Source of the DNA: an uncultured Lachnospiraceae bacterium
GTDB lineage: Bacteria > Bacillota > Clostridia > Lachnospirales > Lachnospiraceae
Direction: 5' to 3'
Assembly (NCBI GenBank): GCA_947631685.1
Contig: CANRMI010000009.1
Coordinates: 1-64,000, forward strand
DNA: 64,000 bases
Shown one piece after another: positions 1 to 8,067 of the stretch (position 1 is the first letter of the stretch; the number at the start of each line of letters is the position of its first letter). The notes under the pieces are model-generated. The model was not told where the DNA came from. It did no database searches and saw only the letters and a program-made list of their open reading frames with translations. The translations under genes were made by a program, and so were the position numbers.

Positions 1-26
1 GGAGACAGAAATAATTCTCTGTCTCC
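1..26. terminator. Hairpin at window edge
   Basis: GGAGACAGA (1-9) pairs perfectly with TCTGTCTCC (18-26) across an 8-base loop. It lies 10 bases beyond the stop codon of the small minus-strand gene at 37-273, so it is probably that gene's terminator. Any T-run would lie outside the window, so this cannot be confirmed. Confidence 0.45.
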
Positions 27-36
27 GGTAGAAAAT

Positions 37-273
37 TTACAAAAAAATGTGTCTACTTACTTGACTATGGTTCAAACGGCTTTCGCTGTGTTCTGTACTC
101 CAAAACTCTGTTACGCCGTCCTCTGTCCTCTCGTAAAATACCCCGCTGCCGTCCTTGCATACATACTGCTTATGTATTACATTGTTTTCCATGCTTGATG
201 TTTCTTTGTACTCTTTCCCGTACAATACTGCCGCCTTTGCTGCCTCATACTCTTTAAGTGTTGCTCTTTCCAT
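37..273 (-). CDS. Small hypothetical protein (78 aa)
   Basis: This is a 78-residue, soluble, charged protein that I do not recognise. A good ribosome binding site (AGAGAGGT, about 7 bases before the ATG) supports translation. A hairpin follows the stop and a bidirectional terminator precedes the gene, so it looks like a stand-alone unit. The N-terminus is predicted helical (MERATLKEYEAAKAAVLYG) and the rest is polar, with a single Cys. There is no signal peptide, membrane segment or known motif. The distinct small-gene layout argues against a shadow reading frame, but the function is unknown. Confidence 0.55.
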   Translation of the reverse strand: MERATLKEYEAAKAAVLYGKEYKETSSMENNVIHKQYVCKDGSGVFYERTEDGVTEFWSTEHSESRLNHSQVSRHIFL

Positions 274-305
274 TCTGTTTACCTCTCTTTCGTTGATAAA
301 AAAAT

Positions 306-341
306 AAGCGTGTCAGAGATTTTTAAACCTCTAACACGCTT
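306..341. terminator. Bidirectional Rho-independent terminator
   Basis: A 13-base stem with one G-T-type mismatch (AAGCGTGTCAGAG at 306-318 against CTCTAACACGCTT at 329-341) is followed by TTTTCATTTT on the plus strand. On the minus strand it is followed by a T-rich run (complement of 299-305). It sits between the hydrolase operon end and the small gene at 37-273. Confidence 0.7.
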
Positions 342-357
342 TTCATTTTCTGCTATA

Positions 358-409
358 TAAAAAATGAAATTCGGCTTTGAGATGTTTAATATCTCTTGTC
401 GAATTTCAT
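358..409 (-). terminator. Terminator of the MFS-TetR-hydrolase operon
   Basis: A perfect 10-base stem (ATGAAATTCG at 364-373 with CGAATTTCAT at 400-409) has an inner GAGAT/ATCTC stem. On the minus strand it is followed by TTTTTTATA. It begins one base past the stop codon of the hydrolase gene. Confidence 0.85.
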
Positions 410-410
410 T

Positions 411-1400
411 CTAAAACTTATCCGAATTATAAAAATCCAAAATGGTCTTCAGATAATCGCCCAGTATGGGAGCAGAGGAACGGTAGCATTCGTGTTTCGC
501 CTCCGCAAACTGTACCAGCCTGCAGTTTTGGGGTATCGCCGCCGCAAATTTTGCCTGGGCAGCGGCCTTGACCTGATTGTCCCGTCCTGCCTGTACCAAA
601 AGCACCGGAATCCGGATGCGGGAAGCGTTCTTTACCGCCCTCTTTCCTGCCCGAATAGCGCCGTCAGCCCAGCCGTAGCTGGCGGAACTGGTCTGAAAAT
701 CAGGATTTTCCCGGCGCTTTGCCAGATAGTACAAATGCCTGGCCCGGGAGTCCGTACAACTGGTTTCAAAAGGCTCCTGGGGATTGAACTCACCATGGGT
801 GAAAAGCCTCTCCTTCTGATGTCCTGACAGCTTCTGTATCTTACAGACCGCCCTTGCCGCGAACAGCGGGCAGGAGCCCAGCTCTATGGCAAACATGGGG
901 GCGTTTAAAACCGCCTTTTGAAAATCTGCAGGATACGTCTCCAGGTACAGGGTTCCAATACAGCCTCCCATGGAATGGGCAAACAGGTAGAGCTTCCCCC
1001 TTCCCGCAAAGGCCTTTACGCGCTCCTCCATCAGCCTGTGCATATCCTCCACATACGCCTCAAAATCCTCCGCGTGGACGGTGTTTTTCTCCTTTCCTTC
1101 CCGCAGGGACCTGCCATGTCCTCTGTGTTCCCAGATAGCGGCCTGATACCCCGCCTGACGCAGATAATAGATGAATTCCGTATATTTTTCCGCGGATTCG
1201 GTGAAACCATGGCTGATCACCACCGTATCGGCTCCCTCCAGCGGGAAAAGCTCGTAATACAGTTCTCCGCCCTCTACCGCAAGCCTGCCCTTTTGTCTGA
1301 TCTTTTCCAGCGCCGGCTCCACCGTATCCCGCATCCGCGCTTCGTATTCTTCTTCGCCAAAGCAGGGAAATATATCCTTTTTTTCCGTTTTGTCTTCCAC
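411..1400 (-). CDS. Alpha/beta hydrolase, lysophospholipase/monoacylglycerol-lipase-like
   Basis: This is a cytoplasmic serine hydrolase of the PldB/hydrolase_4 (serine aminopeptidase S33) type, 329 residues, a usual length. The oxyanion region reads VVISHGFTESAEKY, the nucleophile elbow is AHSMGG (about residue 143), the acid is in VLLVQAGRDNQV, and the catalytic His is in EAKHECYRS. It starts at a GTG, nine bases after GGGAGG, which lies in the end of the upstream TetR gene. It is the last gene of an operon with a TetR regulator and a GPH sugar transporter. The substrate is unknown; in this context it could be an ester carried on an imported glycoside or lipid. There is no signal peptide. 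Confidence 0.85.
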   Translation of the reverse strand: MEDKTEKKDIFPCFGEEEYEARMRDTVEPALEKIRQKGRLAVEGGELYYELFPLEGADTVVISHGFTESAEKYTEFIYYLRQAGYQAAIWEHRGHGRSLREGKEKNTVHAEDFEAYVEDMHRLMEERVKAFAGRGKLYLFAHSMGGCIGTLYLETYPADFQKAVLNAPMFAIELGSCPLFAARAVCKIQKLSGHQKERLFTHGEFNPQEPFETSCTDSRARHLYYLAKRRENPDFQTSSASYGWADGAIRAGKRAVKNASRIRIPVLLVQAGRDNQVKAAAQAKFAAAIPQNCRLVQFAEAKHECYRSSAPILGDYLKTILDFYNSDKF

Positions 1401-1404
1401 TTGT

Positions 1405-2055
1405 CTATACCTCCCGATCCGTTTTCTCCCGCAGTCCAGCCAAAAGCAGCCGGCGCAGAAGCTGCATCCGGCGTCTCTCGTCCACCAGGCTGTCTCCGGA
1501 AAGCAGTTCCCCGAACCCTGCCATTTTCTGCAGCAGGCTCAAAACCGTATGTGTCAGTGTGTAATAGATTTCCTGGGTATCGGCCGCGCATTGTATGGTG
1601 CCGTCCCGCTTTCCTTTTTCTATGGCTTCGCATAGCAGGGGTTTGGCCCTGTCCACCTGCGCCTCATACTCATAAAGCAGCCCGCTCCCTACCTGGTGCG
1701 CCGCCAGATACCCGTCCAGCTCGAGGAGAAACTGAAACATGCTTCTGTGGTTTTCAAAGATTTCCTGCGTCAGGAGGAGCAAGGCTTCCACCTGTTCCAG
1801 CCCCCGCTTCTTCCTGTAGGCTTCCTCTCCCGCCAGCGCTTCGTACTCCTCTCCCGCCATTTTCCAGAAATGGATCCCGCACTCCATGATCAGATTTTCC
1901 TTATTGGAAAAGTACCGGTACAGGGTGGCCTCTCCATAGCCGGAAGCTTTCGCAATATCCGCCATGGCCGTGGCTCCGATCCCCTTTTCACAAAAGCAGG
2001 CTATAGCGCGCTCCACCAGTTCCCTGCGCCTCTCTTGCTGTTTACTGTCCTTCAT
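1405..2055 (-). CDS. TetR/AcrR-family transcriptional regulator
   Basis: This 216-residue protein has an N-terminal TetR helix-turn-helix at about residues 10-56 (signature IAKASGYGEATLYRYFSNKE) and a helical ligand-binding C-terminal domain. Its start overlaps the end of the transporter gene by 14 bases, and AGAGGAAGG lies just before the ATG, so it is translationally coupled to the transporter. The promoter upstream of the transporter (3438-3466) carries two perfect inverted repeats of TetR-operator style, so autoregulation of the whole operon is likely. The inducer is unknown but could be the transported sugar or a derivative. Confidence 0.9.
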   Translation of the reverse strand: MKDSKQQERRRELVERAIACFCEKGIGATAMADIAKASGYGEATLYRYFSNKENLIMECGIHFWKMAGEEYEALAGEEAYRKKRGLEQVEALLLLTQEIFENHRSMFQFLLELDGYLAAHQVGSGLLYEYEAQVDRAKPLLCEAIEKGKRDGTIQCAADTQEIYYTLTHTVLSLLQKMAGFGELLSGDSLVDERRRMQLLRRLLLAGLREKTDREV

Positions 2056-3388
2056 TGACCTTCCTCTCGTTGTAGAAGATCAGAATGACGCCTCCTGCCA
2101 GCGCCAGACCGGAAGCCGTCGCCGCCACTACCCTGTAGCCCAGACCGCTGCCCGCTCCAATGGTCGCTAACGCCGTAAAGAGCAGCATGGACACGCTCTG
2201 GCCCAGTTTAAAGGCAAAAGTTCTGGCCGCATAGAACATCCCCTCCCTGTTTTCTCCTGTCCGCTTGGAATCGCTCAGGGAAACATCCGCCACCATAGCC
2301 TGGGGCAGAATACCGAATACAGCCATGGGGAAAGCCGCCGCCACTACCAGGATAAAGCCCTGTACCACAGGCGAGATTCCCAGACCGCTTCCGATAAACG
2401 CGGTATAAAGGAAAGCCGCCGCGAAAATGAAAAATGCCGTCAGCACCATTTTTTTCTTCCCGACGCGCTTGGAGATCAGATTGACCGGTACGTAGAACAC
2501 CAAAGACAGGGCGGTCATGGAAACAAAATACACCGTGGACATGCTCTCTTCCAGTTGCAGCAGAGAGGTAACAAAGAACGGCAGCCCTGTCTGGAACATG
2601 GTCAGTGCCACCCAGTAAAAAATATCGGAACCCACAAAGATACGAAAATCTTTGTTCTTAAAAGTCTTAATCAGAGAGGATATGGCGCTGTCCTCAGAAG
2701 GCTGCGCCTGTACGTACTCTTTTTCGTTGATGGCAAACACGGGCACCAGCATACAGATAAAAGCGATCACTGCCATGACGGCAAAGGTCACGCGCATAGC
2801 CGGTACACGTCCCATACCGCCTTCCAGGGCACCCCAGATGACCGGAGCCACATAGGCAAAAGCGGTACCTACGATAAAGGTCAGGGAAATGGCTGTGGAT
2901 ATATTCAGCCTCTCGGTCTGGTCGTGTCCCAGTTCCGGGATCAGCGCATTGTAAGGCGTGCAATAAGCCGTAATGGAAAGGTAATATCCCATGACAAACA
3001 CAAACAGCCAGATCACATTCAGAATACTGTTATGCCCCACAGGAGCGCAGAATACCAGCACCGTAGTCAGAGCCAGCGGCAGCGCCGCCCACTTCAAAAA
3101 GGGAATCCGCCTGCCCCTGGGGGATTTGCACTTATCCGACAGGGAAGCGATCCAGGGATCCGTCACCGCGTCAAATACACGGCCCAATGCCGTAATACCG
3201 CCCACCACGGTAAAGATTCCCAGCACGACCAGGCCCTGGGGTACAAAGATCGTCTGCCCCGCTTCCTGAGCCACCGCGTCCGGCTGATAAAAATACACCA
3301 GCCAGTTGGAGATCAGGCCCGACATCATGGACCAGCCCAGCTGTCCTACCGCAAACAACCACATTTTTCCTGTTGAAAGTTTTTTCAT
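2042..3388 (-). CDS. GPH-family (MFS) sugar:cation symporter
   Basis: This 448-residue protein has about 12 hydrophobic segments typical of the glycoside-pentoside-hexuronide:cation symporter family. The family loop after the second helix pair is visible as AVTDPWIASLSDKCKSPRGR, and an RTGENREGMFYA-like stretch appears in the second half. The start follows AAAGGCGGAG by about 5 bases. It is the first gene of an operon with the TetR regulator and hydrolase. Its neighbour is a uronate-catabolism operon, so a hexuronide or oligogalacturonide is a reasonable guess for the substrate, but the sequence does not prove this. Confidence 0.88.
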   Translation of the reverse strand: MKKLSTGKMWLFAVGQLGWSMMSGLISNWLVYFYQPDAVAQEAGQTIFVPQGLVVLGIFTVVGGITALGRVFDAVTDPWIASLSDKCKSPRGRRIPFLKWAALPLALTTVLVFCAPVGHNSILNVIWLFVFVMGYYLSITAYCTPYNALIPELGHDQTERLNISTAISLTFIVGTAFAYVAPVIWGALEGGMGRVPAMRVTFAVMAVIAFICMLVPVFAINEKEYVQAQPSEDSAISSLIKTFKNKDFRIFVGSDIFYWVALTMFQTGLPFFVTSLLQLEESMSTVYFVSMTALSLVFYVPVNLISKRVGKKKMVLTAFFIFAAAFLYTAFIGSGLGISPVVQGFILVVAAAFPMAVFGILPQAMVADVSLSDSKRTGENREGMFYAARTFAFKLGQSVSMLLFTALATIGAGSGLGYRVVAATASGLALAGGVILIFYNERKVNEGQ

Positions 3389-3412
3389 AGACTCTCCGCC
3401 TTTCTCTCATTT

Positions 3413-3458
3413 CACTATTTTTGATAGTGTTTCTATCATTGTACTTCTTTTAGTACAA
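3413..3458. promoter_or_regulatory. Stacked inverted repeats, likely TetR operators
   Basis: Three perfect inverted repeats overlap: CACTAT-N5-ATAGTG (3413-3429), TGATAG-N5-CTATCA (3422-3438) and TTGTACT-N6-AGTACAA (3439-3458). The last lies between the -35 and -10 elements of the operon promoter. The first two cover the expected transcription start. Their position fits repression by the TetR protein encoded in the operon; the assignment is inference. Confidence 0.65.
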
Positions 3459-3466
3459 TTTTGCAA
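3438..3466 (-). promoter_or_regulatory. Promoter of the transporter-TetR-hydrolase operon
   Basis: On the minus strand the -35 is TTGCAA (3461-3466), the spacer is 17 bases, and the -10 is TACAAT (3438-3443). It lies about 50 bases upstream of the transporter start. Confidence 0.75.
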
Positions 3467-3470
3467 GAGT

Positions 3471-3519
3471 AAAAAAGGGTATCCCTCCAGCCATTTCAAA
3501 ATGACTGTTGGGACACCCT
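3471..3519 (-). terminator. Terminator of the kdu/kdg operon
   Basis: On the minus strand AGGGTGTCCC (3510-3519) pairs with GGGATACCCT (3476-3485), with one G-T-type mismatch, and is followed by TTTTTT (3471-3476 region). It lies 30 bases past the stop of the KDG kinase gene. Confidence 0.82.
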
Positions 3520-3548
3520 CTTTTGTCATCCTGTTTCCCTGCGGGATT

Positions 3549-4580
3549 CTATCTCTGTACCCGTCCGGAAGCGTCGCCTCCTGCCAGGGTTTCCACTTCT
3601 TTTCTGGACACCAGGTTGAAGTCGCCGGGAATGGTGTGCTTCAACGCGGAAGCCGCCACGCCAAATTCCAGAGCCGCTTTGAAATCCTTGCCGTCCAGCA
3701 TACCGCAGATCACGCCGCCGGCAAAGGAATCCCCGCCGCCCACACGATCCACGATGGGATGGATACTGTATTCTTTGGAATGATAAAATTCCTTTGTATC
3801 CCTGGAGTAAATACATGCGGACCAGCCGTTGTCGGAAGCGGAATGGCTCACGCGCAGGGAGGAAACACAGTATTCAAAGTTAAACTTCTCCACCATCTGC
3901 TCAAAAATGGACTTGTATCCGGCCAGCTCCAGCTCCCCGCTGGTAACGTCGGTCTCGCCGGGCTTAAAGCCCAGCACCAGCTCCGCGTCCTCTTCATTGC
4001 CGATGCACACATCCACATACTTCATCAGATTGGTCATCACCTTCTGGGCTTTCTCGGAAGACCAGAGCTTTTTGCGGAAATTCAGATCCACGGATACCTT
4101 TACCCCATGCTTCTTTGCCGCGATCAGCGCTTTCTCCGTAAGCTCAGCGGCAGCGTCGGATATTGCCGGGGTAATCCCGGTAAAGTGGAACCAGTCGGCG
4201 CCTTCAAAGATTGCGTCGAAATCAAAATCCGCTTCCGTCGCGGTGGAAATGGAGGAATGAGCCCTGTCATATACCACCTTGGAAGGGCGCATGGAGGAGC
4301 CGGATTCCAGATAATAGATACCCAGCCTTTCCCCGCATCTGGCGATATGGCCGGTGCCCACATTGTATTTCCGCAGAGCGGCTACGGCGCACTCTCCGAT
4401 CTCATTGTCCGGAACCGCCGTTACAAACTCGGCGTCATGGCCGTAATTTGCCAGAGAAACAGCCACGTTGGCTTCTCCGCCGCCATAATTGATATCAAAC
4501 TCGTCCGCCTGGATAAACTTTTCATTGTTGGGGGTGGACAGTCTTAACATGATCTCACCCATGGTAATCACTTTTGCCAT
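3549..4580 (-). CDS. kdgK: 2-keto-3-deoxygluconate kinase (PfkB family)
   Basis: This enzyme phosphorylates KDG to KDPG in the cytoplasm, the step before the aldolase encoded just upstream. It is a 343-residue ribokinase/PfkB fold: the N-terminal GEIMLRLSTP and NYGGGEANVAVSLA sugar-binding motifs are present, and the C-terminal ATP-binding signature is RVGGGDSFAGG with the catalytic Asp. I chose the ATG at 4580 because AAAGGAAA lies 7 bases before it; an in-frame ATG eight codons upstream has no good site. It is the last gene of the kduI-kduD-dhuI-eda-kdgK operon, 27 bases after eda, and is followed by a strong terminator. Confidence 0.9.
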   Translation of the reverse strand: MAKVITMGEIMLRLSTPNNEKFIQADEFDINYGGGEANVAVSLANYGHDAEFVTAVPDNEIGECAVAALRKYNVGTGHIARCGERLGIYYLESGSSMRPSKVVYDRAHSSISTATEADFDFDAIFEGADWFHFTGITPAISDAAAELTEKALIAAKKHGVKVSVDLNFRKKLWSSEKAQKVMTNLMKYVDVCIGNEEDAELVLGFKPGETDVTSGELELAGYKSIFEQMVEKFNFEYCVSSLRVSHSASDNGWSACIYSRDTKEFYHSKEYSIHPIVDRVGGGDSFAGGVICGMLDGKDFKAALEFGVAASALKHTIPGDFNLVSRKEVETLAGGDASGRVQR

Positions 4581-4607
4581 TTTCTTATTTCCTTTCTCAT
4601 TCATTTT

Positions 4608-5573
4608 CTATTTCTGTACCAGATGTACCGCGAAGCCGCCGATCTCCTCTTTCAGGTAAATCGCTTTCAGGCCGCCCGCCGCGTCCTTCTTGGCAGTGCT
4701 CTCGTCAAATTCCACACCCAGAACGGTGCTTAAATAGTTGACCGCCCTGTCAATGTAGTTCGTTCTGACAGCAATATGTCCGTTCTTTCCCAGATAGGGG
4801 GCCTTCATCACTTCCAGAGCGGTTCCGGCAAATACGGAGCTGTTGCCTGCTTTTACGGGCATTCCGAAAATAAACCCGAACCTGTTGGCCGCTTTCTCGG
4901 CTTCTTCGGCGTTTTCCGCGTTCACGCCTATGTGAGCCAGTTCAAAGCCCAGCATGGTCTGCACCGCTTCTCTTGTCAGCTGCTCAATCTTATCCCATTC
5001 TCCGGCGTTGATTAAGTCTCCCGGCACCATCCAGGAGCCGCCGCAGGCAATGATCTTTTTGAAATCCAGATAGGAAGTCAGATTCTTGGCATTGATGCCT
5101 CCCGTGGGCATGAATTTCATATTCACATAGGGAGCCGCCATAGCCTTGATCTTGGCAAGGCCGCCGGACTGCTCTGCCGGGAAGAACTTTACCACGTCCA
5201 GGCCCAGCTCGATCGCCTGCTCAATATCAGAGGGGCTGGAGGTTCCTGGGGTAATGGGTATATTTTTACTGATACAGTATTTTACGGTATTGGGATTTAA
5301 TCCGGGGCTTACGATAAACTGCGCGCCGGCCGCCACAGCCGCGTCCACCTGCTCGGCGTTCAGCACCGTACCCGCGCCTACGCACATCTGGGGGAAGTTC
5401 TCCGTCATGGCCTTAATGGCGCCTGCTGCCGCGTCGGTACGGAATGTTACTTCCGCGCAGGGCAGACCGCCCTGGCACAGCGCTTTGGCAAGGGGCACAG
5501 CGTCCTCCACCCTGTCGATCTTTACTACCGGCACAATACCGATCTTGCTTATTTTCTCTAAAACTGCGTTCAT
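4608..5573 (-). CDS. eda: KDPG/KHG aldolase with a C-terminal VOC-like extension
   Basis: Residues 1 to about 210 are a class I KDPG/4-hydroxy-2-oxoglutarate aldolase, which cleaves KDPG to pyruvate and glyceraldehyde 3-phosphate. The general acid/base Glu is in CAEVTFRTDAA, the phosphate-binding stretch is GAGTVLN, and the Schiff-base Lys is in DVVKFFPAE. The protein is 321 residues, about 105 longer than a standard Eda. The extra part (from about ELAHIGVNAENAEEAEKA onward) has the pattern of a glyoxalase/VOC fold (HIGV...GHIAVRTNYIDRAVNYL). It may bind a metal or ligand or only structure the enzyme. It lies between the isomerase and kinase genes of the uronate operon. Confidence 0.9.
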   Translation of the reverse strand: MNAVLEKISKIGIVPVVKIDRVEDAVPLAKALCQGGLPCAEVTFRTDAAAGAIKAMTENFPQMCVGAGTVLNAEQVDAAVAAGAQFIVSPGLNPNTVKYCISKNIPITPGTSSPSDIEQAIELGLDVVKFFPAEQSGGLAKIKAMAAPYVNMKFMPTGGINAKNLTSYLDFKKIIACGGSWMVPGDLINAGEWDKIEQLTREAVQTMLGFELAHIGVNAENAEEAEKAANRFGFIFGMPVKAGNSSVFAGTALEVMKAPYLGKNGHIAVRTNYIDRAVNYLSTVLGVEFDESTAKKDAAGGLKAIYLKEEIGGFAVHLVQK

Positions 5574-5624
5574 GACTGCTCTCTCCTCTCTGCTTTGCCC
5601 AAAAGGGCTGTTTTCTTTTCTTTC

Positions 5625-6263
5625 CTAGGCAAGGATTTCTCTCACCGCGGCCGCGATCTTCTCACATTTGCAGTCCGCGAAAAAGTATTCCGAAAATCTT
5701 TCTCCTGACAGGGCGCCCTTCACCAGATCCCTGTCCAGGGATTTCAAAATGTCCGCCATATCCCTGTGCGTCACTTTCTTAACCTCGTCTAAGATCTTTT
5801 TGTTGCGCTGTTCGGGCACCACTCTCTCCTTGGGATAACCGCCTCCGCCGGGAGCAGAAAAAAGCTTCTCAAAAATGTATTCCAGATTCAGCTCTCCGCC
5901 CCAGCCGAAATTCTCCGCAAAAGGAAGCGCCACACAGTTGCCGTCATTGACCTGGGAGAACAGATAAGCGTCCAGGGGAGACTCGATATGTCCGCAGAGC
6001 ACTCCGGGAAAGGAGTTGCAGGCCAGCATAGCGCCTTCTCCGGTCCCACAGCCCGTGATCACATAATCCGCCGCTCCGGAATTTAAGAGCACCGCCGCCA
6101 GGATCCCGTTCTGCACATAGGTAAGGGAGTTTAAATCCTCCGCGGAATACATACCGTAGTTGACTGCCTCATGCCCCATGGGCTCTGTGACTTTTTTCAA
6201 AACTTCAAAGATCATGGCGTTTTTTGCCGCCTGGCTGTTTTCATTGATCAAAGCAATCTTCAT
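5625..6263 (-). CDS. DhuI-like RpiB/LacA-family isomerase
   Basis: This is a 212-residue RpiB/LacAB-family protein with the family signature ITGCGTGEGAMLA. The best match I know is streptococcal DhuI, which isomerises 4-deoxy-L-threo-5-hexosulose-uronate to 3-deoxy-D-glycero-2,5-hexodiulosonate. The shared features include the start KIALINENSQAAKN, YVQNG, and GGGYPKERVVPEQRNKKIL. I chose the ATG at 6263, preceded by AAGGAGAGG. A longer frame reaching into the upstream dehydrogenase gene lacks a site. It lies 16 bases after the dehydrogenase. The same operon also encodes KduI, which performs the same chemistry on a different fold. The name rests on remembered similarity, so treat it as likely. 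Confidence 0.78.
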   Translation of the reverse strand: MKIALINENSQAAKNAMIFEVLKKVTEPMGHEAVNYGMYSAEDLNSLTYVQNGILAAVLLNSGAADYVITGCGTGEGAMLACNSFPGVLCGHIESPLDAYLFSQVNDGNCVALPFAENFGWGGELNLEYIFEKLFSAPGGGGYPKERVVPEQRNKKILDEVKKVTHRDMADILKSLDRDLVKGALSGERFSEYFFADCKCEKIAAAVREILA

Positions 6264-6279
6264 AATAAACGCCCTCTCC

Positions 6280-7083
6280 TTAGCTAGGCTGCTTGCCGAT
6301 GTACGCGAGGATACCGCCATCCACATAAAGAATATGGCCGTTGACCGCATTGGAAGCTTCGGATGCCAGGAATACGGCAGGTCCGGTCAGCTCTTCCGCC
6401 TGCAGCCACCTGTTGGCAGGCGTCTTGGCGCAGATAAACTGGTCGAAAGGATGTCTGCTGCCGTCCGGCTGGATCTCACGCAGAGGCGCGGTCTGAGGGG
6501 TTGCGATATAACCGGGTCCAAGGCCGTTGCACTGGATATTGTACTGGCCATACTCGGAGCAGATATTTCTGGTGAGCATCTTTAAACCGCCCTTTGCGGC
6601 CGCGTAAGCGGAGACGGTTTCACGTCCCAGCTCGGACATCATGGAGCAGATGTTGATGATCTTGCCGTGTCCCTTTTTGATCATGGCAGGGATTACCGCT
6701 TTCGCCACAATGAAAGGCGCGTTCAAGTCTACGTCCACAACCTGTCTGAACTGAGCGGCGGTCATCTCCAGCATGGGAATCCTTTTGATGATGCCCGCAT
6801 TGTTGACCAGAATGTCAATGACGCCTACTTCCTTTTCGATCTGCGCCACCAGGGCGTTTACCGCTTCCTCGTTGGTAACGTCGCAGACATAGCCGTGAGC
6901 CTGTATGCCTTTTTCTTTGTAGGCAGCCATTCCCTTGTCCACCAGCTCCTGGTTGATGTCGTTAAAGCAGATTACCGCGCCTGCTTCCGCGTACGCGGAG
7001 GCAATGGCAAATCCGATGCCGTAGGAAGCGCCTGTTACCAGTGCCACCTTGCCCTCCAGACTGAAATTTGTAAAATTGCTCAT
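6280..7083 (-). CDS. SDR oxidoreductase, KduD/DhuD-type (gluconate 5-dehydrogenase-like)
   Basis: This 267-residue short-chain dehydrogenase has a Rossmann nucleotide motif VTGASYGIGFAIA, NNAG at the fourth strand, and a catalytic Tyr-Lys in SAYAAAKGG. In uronate pathways this family reduces 3-deoxy-2,5-diketo-hexulosonate to 2-keto-3-deoxygluconate (KduD or streptococcal DhuD); close relatives are labelled gluconate 5-dehydrogenase. Asp37 in the FNDINQE stretch suggests NAD(H) preference. AAAGGAGG precedes the ATG. It is the second gene of the operon, 88 bases after kduI and just before the DhuI-like isomerase. Confidence 0.88.
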   Translation of the reverse strand: MSNFTNFSLEGKVALVTGASYGIGFAIASAYAEAGAVICFNDINQELVDKGMAAYKEKGIQAHGYVCDVTNEEAVNALVAQIEKEVGVIDILVNNAGIIKRIPMLEMTAAQFRQVVDVDLNAPFIVAKAVIPAMIKKGHGKIINICSMMSELGRETVSAYAAAKGGLKMLTRNICSEYGQYNIQCNGLGPGYIATPQTAPLREIQPDGSRHPFDQFICAKTPANRWLQAEELTGPAVFLASEASNAVNGHILYVDGGILAYIGKQPS

Positions 7084-7171
7084 GTGAAACCTCCTTTATA
7101 TGTATTTTGTTTTTGTTCGTATTTTATTTTTATATATTTTGTTTTTTGTGGGTTTTGCTTTGATATGTAGA

Positions 7172-8032
7172 TCAGAGCAGATCCTTCATATCCACGCCGT
7201 CCATATCGTCGAAATCCTGATTCTCTCCTACCATGCCCCAGATAAAAGTATAGGCTCTCGAACCGCAGCCGGAATGGATGGACCAGCTGGGAGAGATCAC
7301 GGCCTCTTCGTTTCTCATAACGATATGGCGAGTTTCGGAAGGTTCGCCCATATAGTGCATGACAAACGCGTCCTCGGGCATTTCAAAATACAGATATACT
7401 TCCATTCTTCTGTCATGGGTGTGGCAGGGCATGGTATTCCATACGCTTCCCGGCTCCAGCTTCGTCATCCCCATTTCCAGCTGACAGCTTTCCACCTGTC
7501 CCGGCAGAATGTATTTGCAGATCACTCTGTGGTTGGCGTCCTCCAGAGAGCCCAGTTCCACTTTGTTTTCATCCTTGACAATGACCACTCCCTCTTCGGG
7601 AACGCCTTCCGGCTTGATCAGTACAGTCGGACAGGTTCTGTGTGCCGGCGCGCTGTTCAGATAAAACTTGGCGGGCGTCTTCTCGTCCAGACTGGCGAAA
7701 ATAATTTCCTTAGATCCCATACCGATGTACATGGCCTCTTTAAATCCCACCTGGTAGACTCTGCCGTCTACGGTGATGCTGCCCGGACCGCCGATATTGA
7801 TGACACCCAGTTCCCTTCTCTGGCAGAAATATTCCGCCCGCAGCTCGTCGCCCGCAGTCAGGGTAAGCGGTTTTAAAGGTACTGCCGCTCCCGTGATGAT
7901 CCTGTCGATATGGCTGTATACCAGTTTGATCTCTCCGGCCGTAAAAAGATTCTGAATCAGAAATTCTTCCCGCAGCCTTTCCGTCGTGTAATACTTTACG
8001 TCTTTAGGTGATACCGCTGTTCTAAGTTCCAC
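7172..8032 (-). CDS. kduI: 5-dehydro-4-deoxy-D-glucuronate isomerase
   Basis: KduI isomerises 4-deoxy-L-threo-5-hexosulose uronate, formed from unsaturated galacturonate released by pectin lyases and GH105 enzymes. It is a cupin with the zinc-binding His-Thr-His...Glu set in MPCHTHDRRMEVYLYFEM and the last ligand in WSIHSG. I chose the GTG at 8032 (286 residues): AAGGAG lies 7 bases before it, and this site itself overlaps the upstream in-frame ATG, which therefore cannot use it. It is the first gene of the uronate operon, behind a TATAAT box and a cre-like palindrome. E. coli KduI is about 278 residues, so the length is normal. Confidence 0.93.
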   Translation of the reverse strand: MELRTAVSPKDVKYYTTERLREEFLIQNLFTAGEIKLVYSHIDRIITGAAVPLKPLTLTAGDELRAEYFCQRRELGVINIGGPGSITVDGRVYQVGFKEAMYIGMGSKEIIFASLDEKTPAKFYLNSAPAHRTCPTVLIKPEGVPEEGVVIVKDENKVELGSLEDANHRVICKYILPGQVESCQLEMGMTKLEPGSVWNTMPCHTHDRRMEVYLYFEMPEDAFVMHYMGEPSETRHIVMRNEEAVISPSWSIHSGCGSRAYTFIWGMVGENQDFDDMDGVDMKDLL

Positions 8033-8067
8033 TCTGACTCTCCTTTCCAATGTGCAGCAATTATTGA

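Noticed and set aside
918..1889. 323-residue plus-strand frame
   Set aside because: It is antisense to the hydrolase and TetR genes, which have clear family motifs. Its translation has no motif and a biased Pro/Arg composition.
2555..3376. 273-residue plus-strand frame
   Set aside because: It is antisense to the transporter gene and shows the His/Gln/Arg-rich composition of a complement frame.
5597..5608. GCCC-AAAA-GGGC hairpin between the isomerase and aldolase genes as a terminator
   Set aside because: The stem is only four bases and there is no proper T-run; it lies inside an operon.
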